Positions 44,180 through 57,765 of a DNA stretch of 64,000 nt are shown in pieces. This DNA is from Shewanella profunda (GTDB taxonomy: Bacteria > Pseudomonadota > Gammaproteobacteria > Enterobacterales > Shewanellaceae), in NCBI RefSeq assembly GCF_023283765.1, contig NZ_JAKILG010000021.1, positions 1 through 64,000 on the forward strand, written 5' to 3'. Within the stretch, counting starts at the first letter, position 1, and every line of letters starts with the position of its first letter. The notes beneath the pieces were generated by a model. That model was not told the DNA's origin, searched no databases, and saw only the letters and a list, made by a program, of their open reading frames with translations. Position numbers and translations under genes: made by a program.

Positions 44180-46069
44180 ATGCATTTTCATGAACGGTTT
44201 GATGTTATTGTTGTTGGCGGTGGTCATGCCGGAACTGAAGCCGCATTGGCAGCAGCAAGAATGGGTTCCAAGACATTATTGCTAACGCATAATATTGATA
44301 CGTTAGGACAAATGTCATGTAACCCAGCAATTGGTGGTATCGGTAAAGGTCATTTAGTAAAAGAAATTGATGCTTTAGGCGGTGCAATGGCGATCGCAAC
44401 CGACTATGCGGGGATCCAATTTCGTACCTTAAACTCAAGCAAAGGCCCTGCCGTTAGAGCGACACGAGCTCAAGCTGACCGTGCTTTATATCGTCAAAAA
44501 ATCCAAAATATACTGCAAAATCAAGCTAATTTACGGATATTTCAACAAGCTGTAGATGACTTGATCGTAGAAAACGATCGTGTTGTCGGTGTCGTTACTC
44601 AAATGGGTTTAGCCTTTGAATCTCCAGCAATCGTACTCACAACAGGTACATTTTTAAGCGGTAAGATCCACATAGGTTTAGAAAACTACAGTGGCGGTCG
44701 TGCTGGCGATCCACCAGCGATTGCATTAGCAAATCGTTTACGTGAATTACCTATTAGTGTAGGTCGTTTAAAAACAGGCACACCACCACGTATTGACGCT
44801 AATACAATAGATTTTTCACAAATGGCTGAGCAAAAAGGTGATTCTCCATTACCTGTTATGTCATTTATGGGTGATGTAAGCCATCACCCTAAACAGATTT
44901 CTTGCTGGATCACCCATACCAATGAAAAAACCCATGACATTATTCGTGGTGGTTTGGACAGAAGTCCTATGTATTCAGGTGTGATTGAAGGCATAGGTCC
45001 ACGGTATTGCCCTTCAATTGAAGACAAGATCCATCGTTTTTCAGATAAATCTTCGCATCAGATCTTTATCGAACCAGAAGGGCTAAATACGACAGAAATC
45101 TACCCTAACGGAATTTCGACCAGCCTCCCCTTTGATGTGCAGTTAAATCTAGTTCGCTCAATCAAAGGCATGGAAAATGCGGAAATTGTCCGTCCAGGTT
45201 ATGCGATCGAATATGATTATTTTGATCCAAGAGATCTTAAAAATTCATTAGAAACCAAAACGATCAATGGTTTATTTTTCGCCGGGCAAATCAATGGCAC
45301 TACAGGATATGAAGAAGCAGGTGCTCAAGGTTTGCTCGCAGGGATGAACGCTTCACTGCAGGTTCAAGGCAAAGAAGCTTGGTGTCCACGCCGTGATGAA
45401 GCCTACTTGGGTGTATTGGTTGACGATCTTTCAACCCTAGGCACAAAAGAACCCTACCGCATGTTTACCAGTCGTGCGGAATACCGTTTGTTACTCCGTG
45501 AAGATAACGCTGATATTCGCTTAACCACCAAAGGTCGTGAATTAGGTTTAGTGGACGACACTCGCTGGGCGGCATTTAGTGAGAAGTTAGAATCGATTGA
45601 ACTTGAGTTACAACGCTTACGAGCTCAATGGGTGCATCCAAATTCACCTTTGATCCATGCGTTAAATCCACATTTAAATACACCTATCTCCCGCGAAGCG
45701 TCATTTGAAGAGTTGCTACGTCGTCCAGAGATGGATTACAGCAAGTTGATGCAGATCGAAGGTTTTGGTCCCGGACTTGAAGATCCACAAGCCGCTGAGC
45801 AAGTACAAATTCAAGTTAAATACTCGGGTTATATCCAGCGTCAGCAAGAAGAGATCAACAAAGCCGTACGTAATGAAAACACTGGCTTACCATTACATCT
45901 TGATTACAAAGAGGTTCCAGGTTTATCAAATGAAGTGATCGCTAAATTGAATAACCATAAGCCTGAAACTATAGGTCAAGCATCAAGGATCTCTGGTGTT
46001 ACCCCAGCGGCAATTTCAATTTTGCTAGTGCATCTTAAAAAGCGTGGCTTATTACGTAAGAGTGCGTAA
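44180..46069 (+). CDS. mnmG: tRNA U34 carboxymethylaminomethyl synthase subunit MnmG (GidA)
   Basis: FAD enzyme that works with MnmE on wobble uridine. 629 residues, same as E. coli. FAD dinucleotide motif [22 protein letters not shown] (about 9-30); GidA signatures [23 protein letters not shown] and [28 protein letters not shown]; helical C-terminal MnmE-binding domain. First gene beyond oriC, followed by rsmG after 117 bases. Confidence 0.98.
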   Translation: MHFHERFDVIVVGGGHAGTEAALAAARMGSKTLLLTHNIDTLGQMSCNPAIGGIGKGHLVKEIDALGGAMAIATDYAGIQFRTLNSSKGPAVRATRAQADRALYRQKIQNILQNQANLRIFQQAVDDLIVENDRVVGVVTQMGLAFESPAIVLTTGTFLSGKIHIGLENYSGGRAGDPPAIALANRLRELPISVGRLKTGTPPRIDANTIDFSQMAEQKGDSPLPVMSFMGDVSHHPKQISCWITHTNEKTHDIIRGGLDRSPMYSGVIEGIGPRYCPSIEDKIHRFSDKSSHQIFIEPEGLNTTEIYPNGISTSLPFDVQLNLVRSIKGMENAEIVRPGYAIEYDYFDPRDLKNSLETKTINGLFFAGQINGTTGYEEAGAQGLLAGMNASLQVQGKEAWCPRRDEAYLGVLVDDLSTLGTKEPYRMFTSRAEYRLLLREDNADIRLTTKGRELGLVDDTRWAAFSEKLESIELELQRLRAQWVHPNSPLIHALNPHLNTPISREASFEELLRRPEMDYSKLMQIEGFGPGLEDPQAAEQVQIQVKYSGYIQRQQEEINKAVRNENTGLPLHLDYKEVPGLSNEVIAKLNNHKPETIGQASRISGVTPAAISILLVHLKKRGLLRKSA

Positions 46070-46098
46070 AAGCTAGCTTAATAGACTGCTTGGTCGCA

Positions 46099-46124
46099 GA
46101 AGGGAAGCATTCAGGCTTCCCTTC
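46099..46124. other. hairpin between mnmG and rsmG
   Basis: Perfect 10-base stem GAAGGGAAGC / GCTTCCCTTC with a 6-base loop, no T run. It may attenuate or stabilise the mnmG transcript; the function is not shown. Confidence 0.5.
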
Positions 46125-46186
46125 GTCGTTATCGGGCTTCATAATAGCCTTCGAGTTTATAATCGTATATTTGTTGAGGTTGCTCA

Positions 46187-46807
46187 GTGTTATCAGCCCA
46201 GTTAGAGGCTTATTTAGCCGATATTAATCTGCCCGCTACTGCGGAACAGAAAAAACAACTAATTGATTTTGTTGGAATGCTCAACAAGTGGAATAAAGCC
46301 TACAATCTGACATCTGTCAGAGATCCTGAGGCTATGCTTATCCGTCATATCATGGATAGCTTAGTGGTATCAAAGCATTTGCAGGGTGAACACTTTATCG
46401 ATGTAGGAACAGGCCCCGGTTTACCCGGTATTCCTTTAGCGATTATGAATCCTAATAAAACCTTTGTGTTGCTCGATAGTTTAGGTAAACGCATTCGTTT
46501 TCAAAAACAAGTTGCCTTTGAACTAGGGATCCGCAATATCAGTTCAGTTGAAAGTCGAGTGGAAGCCTATCAACCTGAGCAAAAATTCGATGGTGTTCTT
46601 AGTCGCGCTTTTGCATCGATTCAAGATATGTTGAGCTGGTGTCATCACTTACCTGCCGATCATGGGCAGTTTTATGCGTTAAAGGGTCAATTGAACGATG
46701 AAGAGTTACAACAAATTCCTGCTGGATTTGTTGTTAAAGAAGTCATCGAACTTAAAGTACCTAAACTCGATGAGCAGCGTCATTTATTAAAGATAATCAA
46801 AGAATAA
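46187..46807 (+). CDS. rsmG: 16S rRNA m7G527 methyltransferase RsmG (GidB)
   Basis: SAM-dependent methyltransferase acting on G527 of 16S rRNA; loss gives low-level streptomycin resistance in several bacteria. 206 residues; motif [18 protein letters not shown] at about 66-82, plus [26 protein letters not shown] and [11 protein letters not shown]. Between mnmG and parA, as in most origin regions. Confidence 0.97.
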   Translation: MLSAQLEAYLADINLPATAEQKKQLIDFVGMLNKWNKAYNLTSVRDPEAMLIRHIMDSLVVSKHLQGEHFIDVGTGPGLPGIPLAIMNPNKTFVLLDSLGKRIRFQKQVAFELGIRNISSVESRVEAYQPEQKFDGVLSRAFASIQDMLSWCHHLPADHGQFYALKGQLNDEELQQIPAGFVVKEVIELKVPKLDEQRHLLKIIKE

Positions 46808-46881
46808 CAGGCTTAAAGCTCCTCCAATTGTGTGGATTTTTAAGTAGGCAATAAACCAGAATTTACATACAGGGTGATATT

Positions 46882-47664
46882 GTGGGTAAAGTAATTGCCG
46901 TGGCTAACCAGAAAGGTGGCGTAGGAAAAACAACAACTTGCGTTAACTTAGCCGCTTCGTTAGCAGCCACTAAACGTAAAGTGTTATTGATCGATCTCGA
47001 TCCTCAAGGTAATGCCACTATGGGAAGTGGTGTCGATAAGTACGAGGTTGAAAATACAGCCTACGAACTATTGGTTGAAGATAAGCCGTTTGATGAGCTC
47101 GTGGTAAAAAATACCGTGGGTAAATATGATCTTATTGCCAGTAATGGCGATGTCACTGCGGCAGAAATCAAATTGATGGAATTTTTTGCCCGTGAGATCC
47201 GTTTACGTAATGCTTTGGCACCGATAAAAGATCAGTACGATTATATCTTTATCGATTGCCCTCCTTCATTGAATATGTTGACGGTCAATGCGATGTCAGC
47301 CGCAGATTCAGTGCTAGTGCCAATGCAGTGTGAATATTTTGCACTAGAAGGATTAACTGCACTTATCGATACCATAACCAAGTTAGCGGCTTTTGTTAAT
47401 CCGGGTCTTGGTATAGAAGGGATTTTACGGACTATGTACGATCCCCGTAATCGATTATCCAATGATGTGTCCGATCAGTTAAAACAACATTTTGGCGATA
47501 AAGTATATCGCACAGTGATCCCCCGTAATGTGCGGCTGGCCGAGGCGCCAAGTTTTGGTGCTCCTGCAATGTATTACGACAAATCCAGCGCGGGTGCTAA
47601 AGCATATCTTGCGCTCGCGGGCGAGATGATCCGCCGATCAGAACAGAAAACTCAGGCTAAGTAA
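46882..47664 (+). CDS. parA: chromosome partitioning ATPase ParA (Soj)
   Basis: Walker-type partition ATPase that moves ParB-parS complexes. 260 residues from a GTG start. Deviant Walker [22 protein letters not shown] at residue 8, [11 protein letters not shown] and [19 protein letters not shown]. No N-terminal DNA-binding domain, so it is the chromosomal small type. Followed by parB after 15 bases; the cognate parS sites are at 22.6, 25.7 and 27.0 kb. Confidence 0.97.
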   Translation: MGKVIAVANQKGGVGKTTTCVNLAASLAATKRKVLLIDLDPQGNATMGSGVDKYEVENTAYELLVEDKPFDELVVKNTVGKYDLIASNGDVTAAEIKLMEFFAREIRLRNALAPIKDQYDYIFIDCPPSLNMLTVNAMSAADSVLVPMQCEYFALEGLTALIDTITKLAAFVNPGLGIEGILRTMYDPRNRLSNDVSDQLKQHFGDKVYRTVIPRNVRLAEAPSFGAPAMYYDKSSAGAKAYLALAGEMIRRSEQKTQAK

Positions 47665-47679
47665 GCGTAAAGGATAACC

Positions 47680-48558
47680 ATGACGTTAAAGAAAAGAGGG
47701 TTAGGCAAAGGGTTAGATGCCCTGCTGAGTAACAGTCATGCTGCCAGTAAAAAACATACAGATGAAATGGCTGTTGTTGATAAAAAAGAAGAGCTTATTT
47801 ATCTTCACCTTGATCTATTGCTACCAGGGAAGTACCAGCCACGTAAGGATATGTCCCCTGAGGCATTAGAAGAATTAGCTCATTCCATACGTAACCAAGG
47901 CATTATTCAGCCTATTGTTGTACGTCAAGTAAATGATACCCAGTATGAGATCATTGCGGGTGAACGCCGTTGGCGGGCATCACAACTCGCCGGTATTGAT
48001 AGAATCCCTTGTATTGTTAAGCAAGTACCTGATGAAGCAGCAATTGCTATCGCTTTGATTGAAAATATTCAACGTGAAGATCTTAATGCAATGGAAGAAG
48101 CCATAGCATTGCAACGTTTAATGCAAGAATTTGAACTAACTCACCAACAGGTTGCTGATGTTGTGGGAAAATCAAGAGTGAGTGTATCTAACTTGTTACG
48201 ATTAAATGGGCTAAATGAGCCAGTTAAGCGTTTACTTGAGTATGGCGATATTGATATGGGTCATGCTCGCGCTTTGTTAGCAATCGAGGGTGAAGAACAA
48301 ACAAATCTAGCGAGATTAGTGGCTGCTAAGGAGTTAACCGTCCGTGAAACGGAACGATTGATTAACCAAACCTTAAATCCGTCTAAACCAGCCGAAACTA
48401 CGACTAAAGATCAAGATGTTTGTCGTTTAGAGCAGCAGTTAATTGAAAGATTAGGTGCCAAGGTTTCTATTGCTCATAGCAGTAAGGGAACTGGTAAAAT
48501 TGTAATTAACTATCAGAATCTGGCTGAATTAGACGGAATTCTTAGCAAAATTCATTAA
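47680..48558 (+). CDS. parB: chromosome partitioning protein ParB (Spo0J)
   Basis: CTPase clamp that loads at parS and spreads. 292 residues: KKRGLGKGLDALLS N-terminal ParA-stimulating patch, CTP-binding ParB/Srx domain with YQPRKDM, GERRWRASQLAG and ENIQREDLNAMEEA, then helix-turn-helix LTHQQVADVVGKSRVSVSNLLRL reading parS, and a C-terminal dimer domain. Co-transcribed with parA. Confidence 0.97.
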   Translation: MTLKKRGLGKGLDALLSNSHAASKKHTDEMAVVDKKEELIYLHLDLLLPGKYQPRKDMSPEALEELAHSIRNQGIIQPIVVRQVNDTQYEIIAGERRWRASQLAGIDRIPCIVKQVPDEAAIAIALIENIQREDLNAMEEAIALQRLMQEFELTHQQVADVVGKSRVSVSNLLRLNGLNEPVKRLLEYGDIDMGHARALLAIEGEEQTNLARLVAAKELTVRETERLINQTLNPSKPAETTTKDQDVCRLEQQLIERLGAKVSIAHSSKGTGKIVINYQNLAELDGILSKIH

Positions 48559-48783
48559 TGTCTATAGATTAACAGTTTTTAATGTAAATTTGTGACAGAT
48601 GTTAATTTTACATTTTGACTGTTTTGATGCTATATCGCGTTAAAAGTGTTGTTTTTACTGATCTCAAAGTTGCAATGAAGGCGTGAAAAGGTATACTTTC
48701 GCAAGCTTTTTGTGCATCGACAAAGATACGGATATTTGTTATCCGGTCATCGAAACAAAAAGTATGAATGCGGAGAGGATGAA

Positions 48784-49167
48784 TTGAGTAAGGTTTTAGC
48801 GCGCCGTGGCCGGTGGTCAGCCTATAAATTGGTGATGATGCAGGCGGCGGTCGCTGGGGGTGCTTCAATTCTCTTTTTCGCCGTGTGGGGAGCTCAGTTT
48901 GGCTATTCTGCGTTAGCAGGTGGTTCAATCGCTGTGCTCCCTAATTTTGTATTCGCAACCCTCGCTTTCTCCCACACGGGAGCAAGTTCAGCTGCAAAAG
49001 TTATTAAGACTTTTTACTGGGGGGAAGCGGTAAAGTTGCTGTTAACCATCGCAATGTTTTCGCTAGTATTTATCAATCTTAAAGTCGCATTTATGCCACT
49101 TTTTGTTTGTTATGTACTGACGTTAATAGTGCATTGGACAGCTCCTTTATACTTCAAGCAAAGTTAA
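48784..49167 (+). CDS. atpI: ATP synthase protein I
   Basis: 127-residue inner-membrane protein with four hydrophobic segments, proposed to help assemble the c ring or handle Mg2+. The start is TTG at 48784 with GGAGAGGA just upstream; the open frame extends to 48712, but that part has no family match. First gene of the atp operon; the 225-base gap after parB is AT-rich and must contain the operon promoter, but I see no convincing -35/-10 pair. Confidence 0.9.
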   Translation: MSKVLARRGRWSAYKLVMMQAAVAGGASILFFAVWGAQFGYSALAGGSIAVLPNFVFATLAFSHTGASSAAKVIKTFYWGEAVKLLLTIAMFSLVFINLKVAFMPLFVCYVLTLIVHWTAPLYFKQS

Positions 49168-49176
49168 GTGGGATGA

Positions 49177-49974
<798 letters not shown>

Positions 49975-50022
49975 GGATTGCTGAAGAAATTTTAAACTAA
50001 ATCATCAACTAATTAGATTTAG

Positions 50023-50289
<267 letters not shown>

Positions 50290-50327
50290 AAAAACGCTTC
50301 TGTCTTAACTCTAAATAGGAGGCTGTT

Positions 50328-50798
50328 GTGAATTTCAACGCTACCCTAATCGGTCAGACGGTCGCCTTTATCATCTTCGTGTGGTTTTGCATGAAGTTTG
50401 TATGGCCCCCTTTGATGAATGCCATCGAAGAGCGCCAAAAAAGGATTGCTGACGGTCTAGCTGATGCTGATCGTGCGGTAAAAGACCTGGAGTTGGCACA
50501 AGCGAAAGCGACTGACCAACTAAAAGAAGCCAAGGTAACGGCTAATGAAATTATTGAGCAAGCTAACAAGCGTAAAGCTCAAATAGTTGAAGAAGCCAAA
50601 ACCGAAGCAGACGCTGAGCGTGCTAAAATCATCGCTCAGGGTAAAGCAGAAATTGAAGCTGAACGTAATCGCGTCAAAGAGGATCTGCGCAAGCAGGTTG
50701 CTACTCTTGCCATCATGGGTGCTGAGAAGATCCTTGAGCGTTCTATTGATCCAGCCGCCCACAGTGACATAGTTAATAAACTAGTCGCTGAAATTTGA
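50328..50798 (+). CDS. atpF: ATP synthase F0 subunit b
   Basis: 156 residues (same as E. coli), from a GTG start: one N-terminal membrane helix ([20 protein letters not shown]) and a long charged coiled coil that forms the peripheral stalk. AGGAGG precedes the start. Confidence 0.97.
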
Positions 50799-50813
50799 TA
50801 AGGGAGTTGAGTT

Positions 50814-51347
50814 ATGGCTGAATTAACCACCATCGCTCGCCCTTACGCAAAGGCAGCTTTTGACTTTGCTATTGAACAAGATGCAGTGGATACCTGGGCA
50901 GAAATGCTCACGTTTGCCGCATTGGTGAGTGAAAACGAAACAATGCAACCACTGTTAGCTGGCTCTTTAGCCAGCACTAAGCTCGCAGCACTCTTTATTA
51001 GTGTGTGCGGTGAGCAAGTCAATGTGCAAGGTCAGAACCTGATAAAGGTAATGGCTGAAAACGGTCGCTTAAAGGTGCTACCTGCTGTATCTCAGTTATT
51101 TACTGAATACCGTAATGAGTGGGCAAAAGAAGTGGAAGCCAATGTGGTTTCTGCAACTGAGCTGAGCTCTGAACAAAAACAGCAGATTAGTATTTCTTTA
51201 GAGAAACGTCTCGCACGCAAAGTTAAGCTGAATTGTAGCACTGACGCCGCGCTCATCGCCGGTGTAATCATTAAGACAGGAGACCTAGTCATAGATGGCT
51301 CGGTACGCGGTAAATTATCGCGTCTGTCTGATAAGCTGCAGTCGTAA
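50814..51347 (+). CDS. atpH: ATP synthase F1 subunit delta
   Basis: 177 residues linking the b dimer to the alpha3beta3 head. N-terminal helical bundle ([17 protein letters not shown]) and the C-terminal motif [27 protein letters not shown] are typical. 15 bases after atpF. Confidence 0.97.
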   Translation: MAELTTIARPYAKAAFDFAIEQDAVDTWAEMLTFAALVSENETMQPLLAGSLASTKLAALFISVCGEQVNVQGQNLIKVMAENGRLKVLPAVSQLFTEYRNEWAKEVEANVVSATELSSEQKQQISISLEKRLARKVKLNCSTDAALIAGVIIKTGDLVIDGSVRGKLSRLSDKLQS

Positions 51348-51361
51348 TTGGGAGTTTGAGC

Positions 51362-52903
51362 ATGCAACTGAATTCCACTGAAATCAGCGATCTGATTAAG
51401 CAGCGGATCGAGCAGTTCGAAGTCGTTAGCGAATCTCGTAACGAAGGTACTATCGTTGCGGTAAGTGACGGCATCATCCGCATCCACGGCCTAGCCGATG
51501 TGATGCAAGGTGAGATGATCGAACTGCCTGGTAACCGTTTTGCAATCGCGTTGAACCTTGAACGTGATTCTGTCGGTGCCGTAGTAATGGGTCCTTATGC
51601 TGATTTAGCAGAAGGCGTGAAAGTGAAAACGACTGGCCGTATTCTGGAAGTTCCAGTTGGCCGTGGCCTTTTAGGTCGCGTAGTTAACACTCTAGGTGAG
51701 CCAATTGACGGTAAAGGACCTATCGATAACGATGGTTTCTCGCCAATTGAAGTTATCGCACCAGGTGTTATTGAACGTCAGTCAGTTGATCAACCAGTAC
51801 AAACGGGTTACAAAGCCGTTGATGCCATGATCCCAATCGGTCGTGGTCAACGTGAATTGATCATTGGCGACCGTCAAACTGGTAAAACAGCACTGGCGAT
51901 CGACGCAATCATCAACCAGAAAAACTCTGGCATTAAATGTGTGTACGTTGCGATTGGCCAAAAGGCTTCTACTATCGCTAACGTGGTACGCAAGCTAGAA
52001 GAACATGGTGCTTTAGCTAACACTATCGTTGTAGTTGCAACGGCTTCTGAAGCTGCTGCTCTGCAATACTTAGCGCCATATTCTGGTTGTTCTATGGGTG
52101 AATACTTCCGTGACCGCGGTGAAGATTCTTTGATCGTATACGATGATTTGTCTAAGCAAGCAGTTGCTTATCGTCAAATTTCGTTGCTGCTCAAGCGTCC
52201 ACCAGGCCGTGAAGCTTACCCTGGTGACGTATTCTATCTACATTCACGTTTGTTAGAGCGTGCATCACGCGTTAACGCGATTTATGTAGAAAATTTCACT
52301 AAAGGTGCAGTAACGGGTAAAACGGGTTCTTTAACCGCGCTGCCTATTATTGAAACACAAGCGGGTGACGTATCTGCATTCGTACCGACCAACGTAATTT
52401 CTATTACTGATGGTCAGATCTTCCTTGAGACTGATCTGTTTAACTCTGGCTTACGTCCAGCAGTTAACCCAGGTATTTCTGTTTCTCGTGTTGGTGGTGC
52501 GGCTCAGACTAAGATCATCAAGAAACTGTCTGGTGGTATTCGTACCGCACTAGCACAGTATCGTGAGCTTGCTGCGTTCTCGCAATTTGCATCTGATCTT
52601 GACGATGCAACACGTGCTCAGCTTGAGCATGGTGTGCGTGTTACCGAACTGATGAAGCAAAAGCAATATGCTCCGATGAGCGTAGCCGCTCAAGCTGTGT
52701 CTATTTTCTCAGCTGAAAAAGGTTACCTGAAGAGTGTTGAGCTAAATAAGGTCGGTAATTTCGAAGCCGCTCTGCTCTCGTTCATGAACAGCGAGCATGC
52801 TCCTTTAATGAAGCTTATCAACGAAACTGGCGATTATAGCGCTGATATCGAAGCTGAATTAAAGGCTGGCCTCGACAAGTTCGTAGCAACCCAAACCTGG
52901 TAA
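51362..52903 (+). CDS. atpA: ATP synthase F1 subunit alpha
   Basis: 513 residues, same as E. coli. Regulatory nucleotide-binding subunit with P-loop [13 protein letters not shown] at about 169 and the alpha signature [14 protein letters not shown]. The ATG at 51362 ([16 protein letters not shown]) with GGGAG upstream is preferred over a TTG six bases earlier. Confidence 0.98.
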   Translation: MQLNSTEISDLIKQRIEQFEVVSESRNEGTIVAVSDGIIRIHGLADVMQGEMIELPGNRFAIALNLERDSVGAVVMGPYADLAEGVKVKTTGRILEVPVGRGLLGRVVNTLGEPIDGKGPIDNDGFSPIEVIAPGVIERQSVDQPVQTGYKAVDAMIPIGRGQRELIIGDRQTGKTALAIDAIINQKNSGIKCVYVAIGQKASTIANVVRKLEEHGALANTIVVVATASEAAALQYLAPYSGCSMGEYFRDRGEDSLIVYDDLSKQAVAYRQISLLLKRPPGREAYPGDVFYLHSRLLERASRVNAIYVENFTKGAVTGKTGSLTALPIIETQAGDVSAFVPTNVISITDGQIFLETDLFNSGLRPAVNPGISVSRVGGAAQTKIIKKLSGGIRTALAQYRELAAFSQFASDLDDATRAQLEHGVRVTELMKQKQYAPMSVAAQAVSIFSAEKGYLKSVELNKVGNFEAALLSFMNSEHAPLMKLINETGDYSADIEAELKAGLDKFVATQTW

Positions 52904-52953
52904 CAATGATAGAGGTGTCTTAAGACACCTCAGGTCCAGATTGGAGAGTAGAG

Positions 52954-53814
52954 ATGGCCGGCGCTAAAGATATTAAAACCAAGATCGCGAGTGTTAAAAA
53001 CACTCAGAAGATCACGTCCGCCATGGAAATGGTGGCAGCCAGCAAAATGCGCAGAGCGCAGGAACGCATGGCTGCGAGCCGTCCATATGCGGAAAGCATG
53101 CGTAAGGTGATCGGTCACGTAGCGCAAGGTTCTCTCGAGTATAAACACCCCTATTTGGAGGTGAGAGAGGCTAAGCGGGTTGGTTACATTGTTGTAGCAA
53201 CCGACCGTGGCCTTTGTGGTGGTCTGAACGTTAACCTTTTCAAAAAGGTTATCGCAGACGTGAAAAGCTGGAAAGCCCAAGGTGCAGAATTTGAATTTTG
53301 CCCTATCGGCGCACGTAGTGTGCAGTTTTTCAAAAACTTCGGTGGACAAGTATCTGCTCACGCTTCAGGTTTAGGCGATGCTCCAAAGCTCGCTGACTTG
53401 ATCGGGACAGTTAGTGTCATGCTTGAAGCTTACAACGAAGGCAAGCTGGATCGTCTGTACGTGGTATTTAACAAATTTGTGAATACTATGACGCAGACTC
53501 CTGTGATCGAGCAGCTGCTACCTTTGCCTAAATCAGAAGATGATGAAACAGCTCGTCGTTGGGATTATATCTACGAGCCAGATCCAAAAGCACTTTTGGA
53601 GACCTTATTGGTTCGTTATGTAGAATCTCAGGTTTACCAAGGTGTTGTTGAAAACATTGCCTCTGAACAAGCTGCCCGTATGGTGGCGATGAAGTCGGCA
53701 ACCGACAACGCTGGTGAGCTGATCAACGACTTGCAACTGGTCTATAACAAGGCTCGTCAGGCTGCGATTACGCAGGAACTGACGGAAATTGTTTCTGGTG
53801 CCTCTGCGGTTTAG
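52954..53814 (+). CDS. atpG: ATP synthase F1 subunit gamma
   Basis: 286 residues; the central rotating shaft, made of N- and C-terminal coiled-coil helices ([28 protein letters not shown] and the C-terminal signature [28 protein letters not shown]) around a Rossmann-like middle. 50 bases after atpA. Confidence 0.98.
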   Translation: MAGAKDIKTKIASVKNTQKITSAMEMVAASKMRRAQERMAASRPYAESMRKVIGHVAQGSLEYKHPYLEVREAKRVGYIVVATDRGLCGGLNVNLFKKVIADVKSWKAQGAEFEFCPIGARSVQFFKNFGGQVSAHASGLGDAPKLADLIGTVSVMLEAYNEGKLDRLYVVFNKFVNTMTQTPVIEQLLPLPKSEDDETARRWDYIYEPDPKALLETLLVRYVESQVYQGVVENIASEQAARMVAMKSATDNAGELINDLQLVYNKARQAAITQELTEIVSGASAV

Positions 53815-53819
53815 GTTAG

Positions 53820-55241
<1,422 letters not shown>

Positions 55242-55277
55242 CTAGGTAGTAATACTTAGTTTTTTAAGGAGAACCGG

Positions 55278-55706
55278 ATGGCAGCCATGACAGTACATCT
55301 TGATATAGTAAGCGCAGAGAGCAAAATCTTCTCTGGTCGTGTAGCTTCGCTGCAAGTGACTGGTTCTGAAGGTGAGTTGGGCATAATGCATGGCCATGCT
55401 CCTTTGCTAAGTTATATCAAACCTGGCATGGCGCGCATCGTTAACCAAGACGGCAGTGAAGAAGTGTTTTACCTTTCAGGTGGTATTCTGGAAGTGCAAC
55501 CTTCTTCTGTCTCCGTATTGGCTGATGTGGTTATGCGTGCCAAAGATATTGATGAGCAAGCGGCATTAGAAGCTAAGCGTCGTGCAGAAGCCCATATGGC
55601 AAATGCTGGTGCTGACTTCAATTATGACGCGGCTATGGTTGAGTTAGCTAAGGCTATGGCTCAATTACGTGTTGTTGAAACCATCAAGAAAAACATTGCC
55701 AGATAA
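55278..55706 (+). CDS. atpC: ATP synthase F1 subunit epsilon
   Basis: 142 residues: N-terminal beta sandwich ([40 protein letters not shown]) and C-terminal inhibitory helices. The ATG at 55278 has AAGGAG six bases upstream; an ATG at 55287 is too far. Last gene of the operon, closed by a strong terminator. Confidence 0.97.
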   Translation: MAAMTVHLDIVSAESKIFSGRVASLQVTGSEGELGIMHGHAPLLSYIKPGMARIVNQDGSEEVFYLSGGILEVQPSSVSVLADVVMRAKDIDEQAALEAKRRAEAHMANAGADFNYDAAMVELAKAMAQLRVVETIKKNIAR

Positions 55707-55720
55707 GGTTATTGTTTGTG

Positions 55721-55750
55721 AAAAAAGGCGACCATAGGGTCGCCTTTTTT
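55721..55750 (+). terminator. terminator of the atp operon
   Basis: Perfect 13-base stem AAAAAAGGCGACC / GGTCGCCTTTTTT with a four-base loop, 14 bases after atpC. Confidence 0.93.
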
Positions 55751-55854
55751 GTGTCTAAAATGGGGATAAACGTGTGTTATTGCATGTCTTTGATTTATTG
55801 GTATCGCTATCCGCTTCGCTTTTCTATGTGCTTTCCGTTAAAATTGCGCCACTA

Positions 55855-56053
55855 ATACCAATCGTATTAAATATCTGTTCATTCAGCGGGAATTCAACGT
55901 GCTTTAGACAAGGCGAAGGCTTGAAGGCATAGTGGTGCTCTGTCGAAAGCCTTAAACGCAGTATAAAGCGTGTTGCCATGTATTTAACATCGGCCGCCCT
56001 TTGGGATGCCTGTGAGGCTCTGAACTGATTAGATATTTAAATGTGATTGGTAT
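55855..56053. repeat. MITE-like element with terminal inverted repeats
   Basis: A 199-base non-coding block. The left end reads ATACCAATCGTATTAAATAT and the right end, reversed, ATACCAATCACATTTAAATA, giving imperfect inverted repeats of about 25 bases that also share the following CT-N2-TCAG. The inside is GC-richer and unlike the flanks. Size, termini and placement in an intergenic gap fit a non-autonomous miniature transposable element. No duplicated target site is clear. It fills most of the 398-base gap between atpC and glmU, so it may carry or displace the glmU promoter. Confidence 0.68.
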
Positions 56054-56104
56054 AAGACCTTAATTTTTTTTAACCCTTTTGGGTAATTGTTCAAGGATAT
56101 GGCA

Positions 56105-57487
56105 ATGGCATTAAATGTAGTGATCTTAGCGGCTGGCAAGGGAACACGGATGCGCTCTGATCTTCCTAAGGTATTACATCCCATCGCCCATAAGAGCATG
56201 GTGCAACATGTCATCGATACCGCTCATAAAGTGGGTAGTGACAGGATTCAGTTAGTCTACGGTTATGGTGCCGACAAGCTCCAAGCCAGCTTAGGTGAGC
56301 AGCAGCTTAATTGGGTGCTACAGGCCGAGCAATTAGGCACAGGTCATGCGGTGGCACAGGCGAGCCCACATATCGACGACAGCGATACAGTACTTATTCT
56401 TTACGGCGATGTGCCATTGATCCAAGCATCGACTCTTGAAGCATTACTCGCCGCCCGCCCTGAAAATGGCATTGCTATCTTAACGGTGAATTTAGCTAAT
56501 CCTATGGGTTATGGTCGTATCGTCCGTACTCTTTGTGAAGGTCAAGAACGGGGGAAAGTGGTCGGTATTATTGAACAGAAAGATGCCACAGCAGAGCAGT
56601 TGCTGATCAACGAAATCAATACTGGCATCATGGCTGTTCCGGGTAAGCAACTTAAAGCTTGGCTGAGTCGTTTATCGAATAACAATGCCCAAGGTGAATA
56701 TTATCTAACGGATATTATCGCCATGGCACATGCTGACGGTGTGGCAATTGATACTGCCCAGCCACAATCGGCCATTGAAGTGGAAGGTGCCAATAACCGC
56801 GTGCAACTGGCGCAGCTTGAGCGTGCCTACCAAGCCCGAGAGGCTGAAAAACTGATGCTAGCTGGGGCGAATCTTCGCGACCCAAGCCGTATCGATATCC
56901 GTGGTGAAGTCACAGTCGGTATGGATGTGATGATCGATGTCAACGTAATATTCGAAGGCAAAGTTACGCTTGGCAATAACGTTACTATCGGTGCCGGCGC
57001 GATTTTAATCGATTGTGAGATTGCCGATAATGCCGAAATCAAGCCTTACTCTATTATTGAAGGGGCTAAGTTAGGAGTTGCTGCCAGCGCTGGCCCATTT
57101 GCCCGTTTACGTCCGGGAGCAGAGCTTAAGCAGGATGCGCATATAGGTAATTTTGTCGAAGTTAAAAAAGCGGTCATTGGTGTAGGCTCTAAAGCTGGAC
57201 ACTTGGCTTATTTAGGCGATGCCATCATTGGTGATGGCGTGAACATTGGCGCTGGCACTATTACCTGTAACTATGATGGCGCAAATAAACATCTTACTGT
57301 TATCGAAGATAATGTGTTTGTTGGCTCAGATACTCAACTTGTGGCTCCTGTGACTATTGGTAAAGGGGCGACCTTAGGTGCGGGTTCAACTATTACCCAT
57401 GATGTGGGTGAAGATGAATTAGTGATCACTCGAGTAAAGCAAAAACATGTTATAGGTTGGCAGCGCCCAGTTAAAATAAAAAAGTAA
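56105..57487 (+). CDS. glmU: bifunctional N-acetylglucosamine-1-phosphate uridyltransferase / glucosamine-1-phosphate acetyltransferase
   Basis: Makes UDP-GlcNAc for peptidoglycan and LPS. 460 residues: N-terminal pyrophosphorylase domain with [21 protein letters not shown] and LYGDVPLI, C-terminal left-handed beta-helix acetyltransferase with repeated hexapeptides and [21 protein letters not shown]. The ATG at 56105 lies seven bases after AAGGA; two ATGs upstream are too close to it. glmS, the first enzyme of the pathway, is 3.4 kb downstream. Confidence 0.97.
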   Translation: MALNVVILAAGKGTRMRSDLPKVLHPIAHKSMVQHVIDTAHKVGSDRIQLVYGYGADKLQASLGEQQLNWVLQAEQLGTGHAVAQASPHIDDSDTVLILYGDVPLIQASTLEALLAARPENGIAILTVNLANPMGYGRIVRTLCEGQERGKVVGIIEQKDATAEQLLINEINTGIMAVPGKQLKAWLSRLSNNNAQGEYYLTDIIAMAHADGVAIDTAQPQSAIEVEGANNRVQLAQLERAYQAREAEKLMLAGANLRDPSRIDIRGEVTVGMDVMIDVNVIFEGKVTLGNNVTIGAGAILIDCEIADNAEIKPYSIIEGAKLGVAASAGPFARLRPGAELKQDAHIGNFVEVKKAVIGVGSKAGHLAYLGDAIIGDGVNIGAGTITCNYDGANKHLTVIEDNVFVGSDTQLVAPVTIGKGATLGAGSTITHDVGEDELVITRVKQKHVIGWQRPVKIKK

Positions 57488-57514
57488 CTCTAAAACGCGC
57501 TATTTTTTATAAAT

Positions 57515-57540
57515 AAAAGCGGCCATGTGCCGCTTTTGTC
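57515..57540 (+). terminator. terminator of glmU
   Basis: Stem AAAAGCGGC / GCCGCTTTT with a five-base loop, 27 bases after the glmU stop. Confidence 0.82.
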
Positions 57541-57652
57541 TTTATTGATATTCAATATTTAGCTCTAAAAAACGTAATTATTATCTAATAGTTAATGGTT
57601 AAGTTTTAATTCATGTTTTTATGATAAGTGCAAATTGTAGTTTTTAAGTTGA

Positions 57653-57668
57653 TTTGATCGCTATCACA
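57653..57668. promoter_or_regulatory. candidate CRP site upstream of the TonB-dependent receptor
   Basis: TTTGA-TCGCTA-TCACA matches nine of ten positions of TGTGA-N6-TCACA. It lies 97 bases before the receptor start, a distance suited to activation. The rest of the 278-base gap is AT-rich with no clear promoter. Confidence 0.55.
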
Positions 57669-57765
57669 CTAGATTGTAAATTTAGGTAAAGAAGTTAAAA
57701 TAAAAACACTTCTCATTTATATTGCCAGCAATTCTAAGACTAAAGGTCTAATTGAGGTGTTGGCA

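Noticed and set aside
48559-48783. Candidate atp operon promoter (TTGACT at 48615)
   Set aside because: No -10-like hexamer lies at 16-18 bases from it, so I could not support a specific promoter, although one must lie in or before this gap.
57571-57587. Fur-like sequence upstream of the TonB-dependent receptor
   Set aside because: Only about 10 of 14 positions fit the 7-1-7 model in an AT-rich region, too weak to call; another at about 57696-57710 is weaker still.
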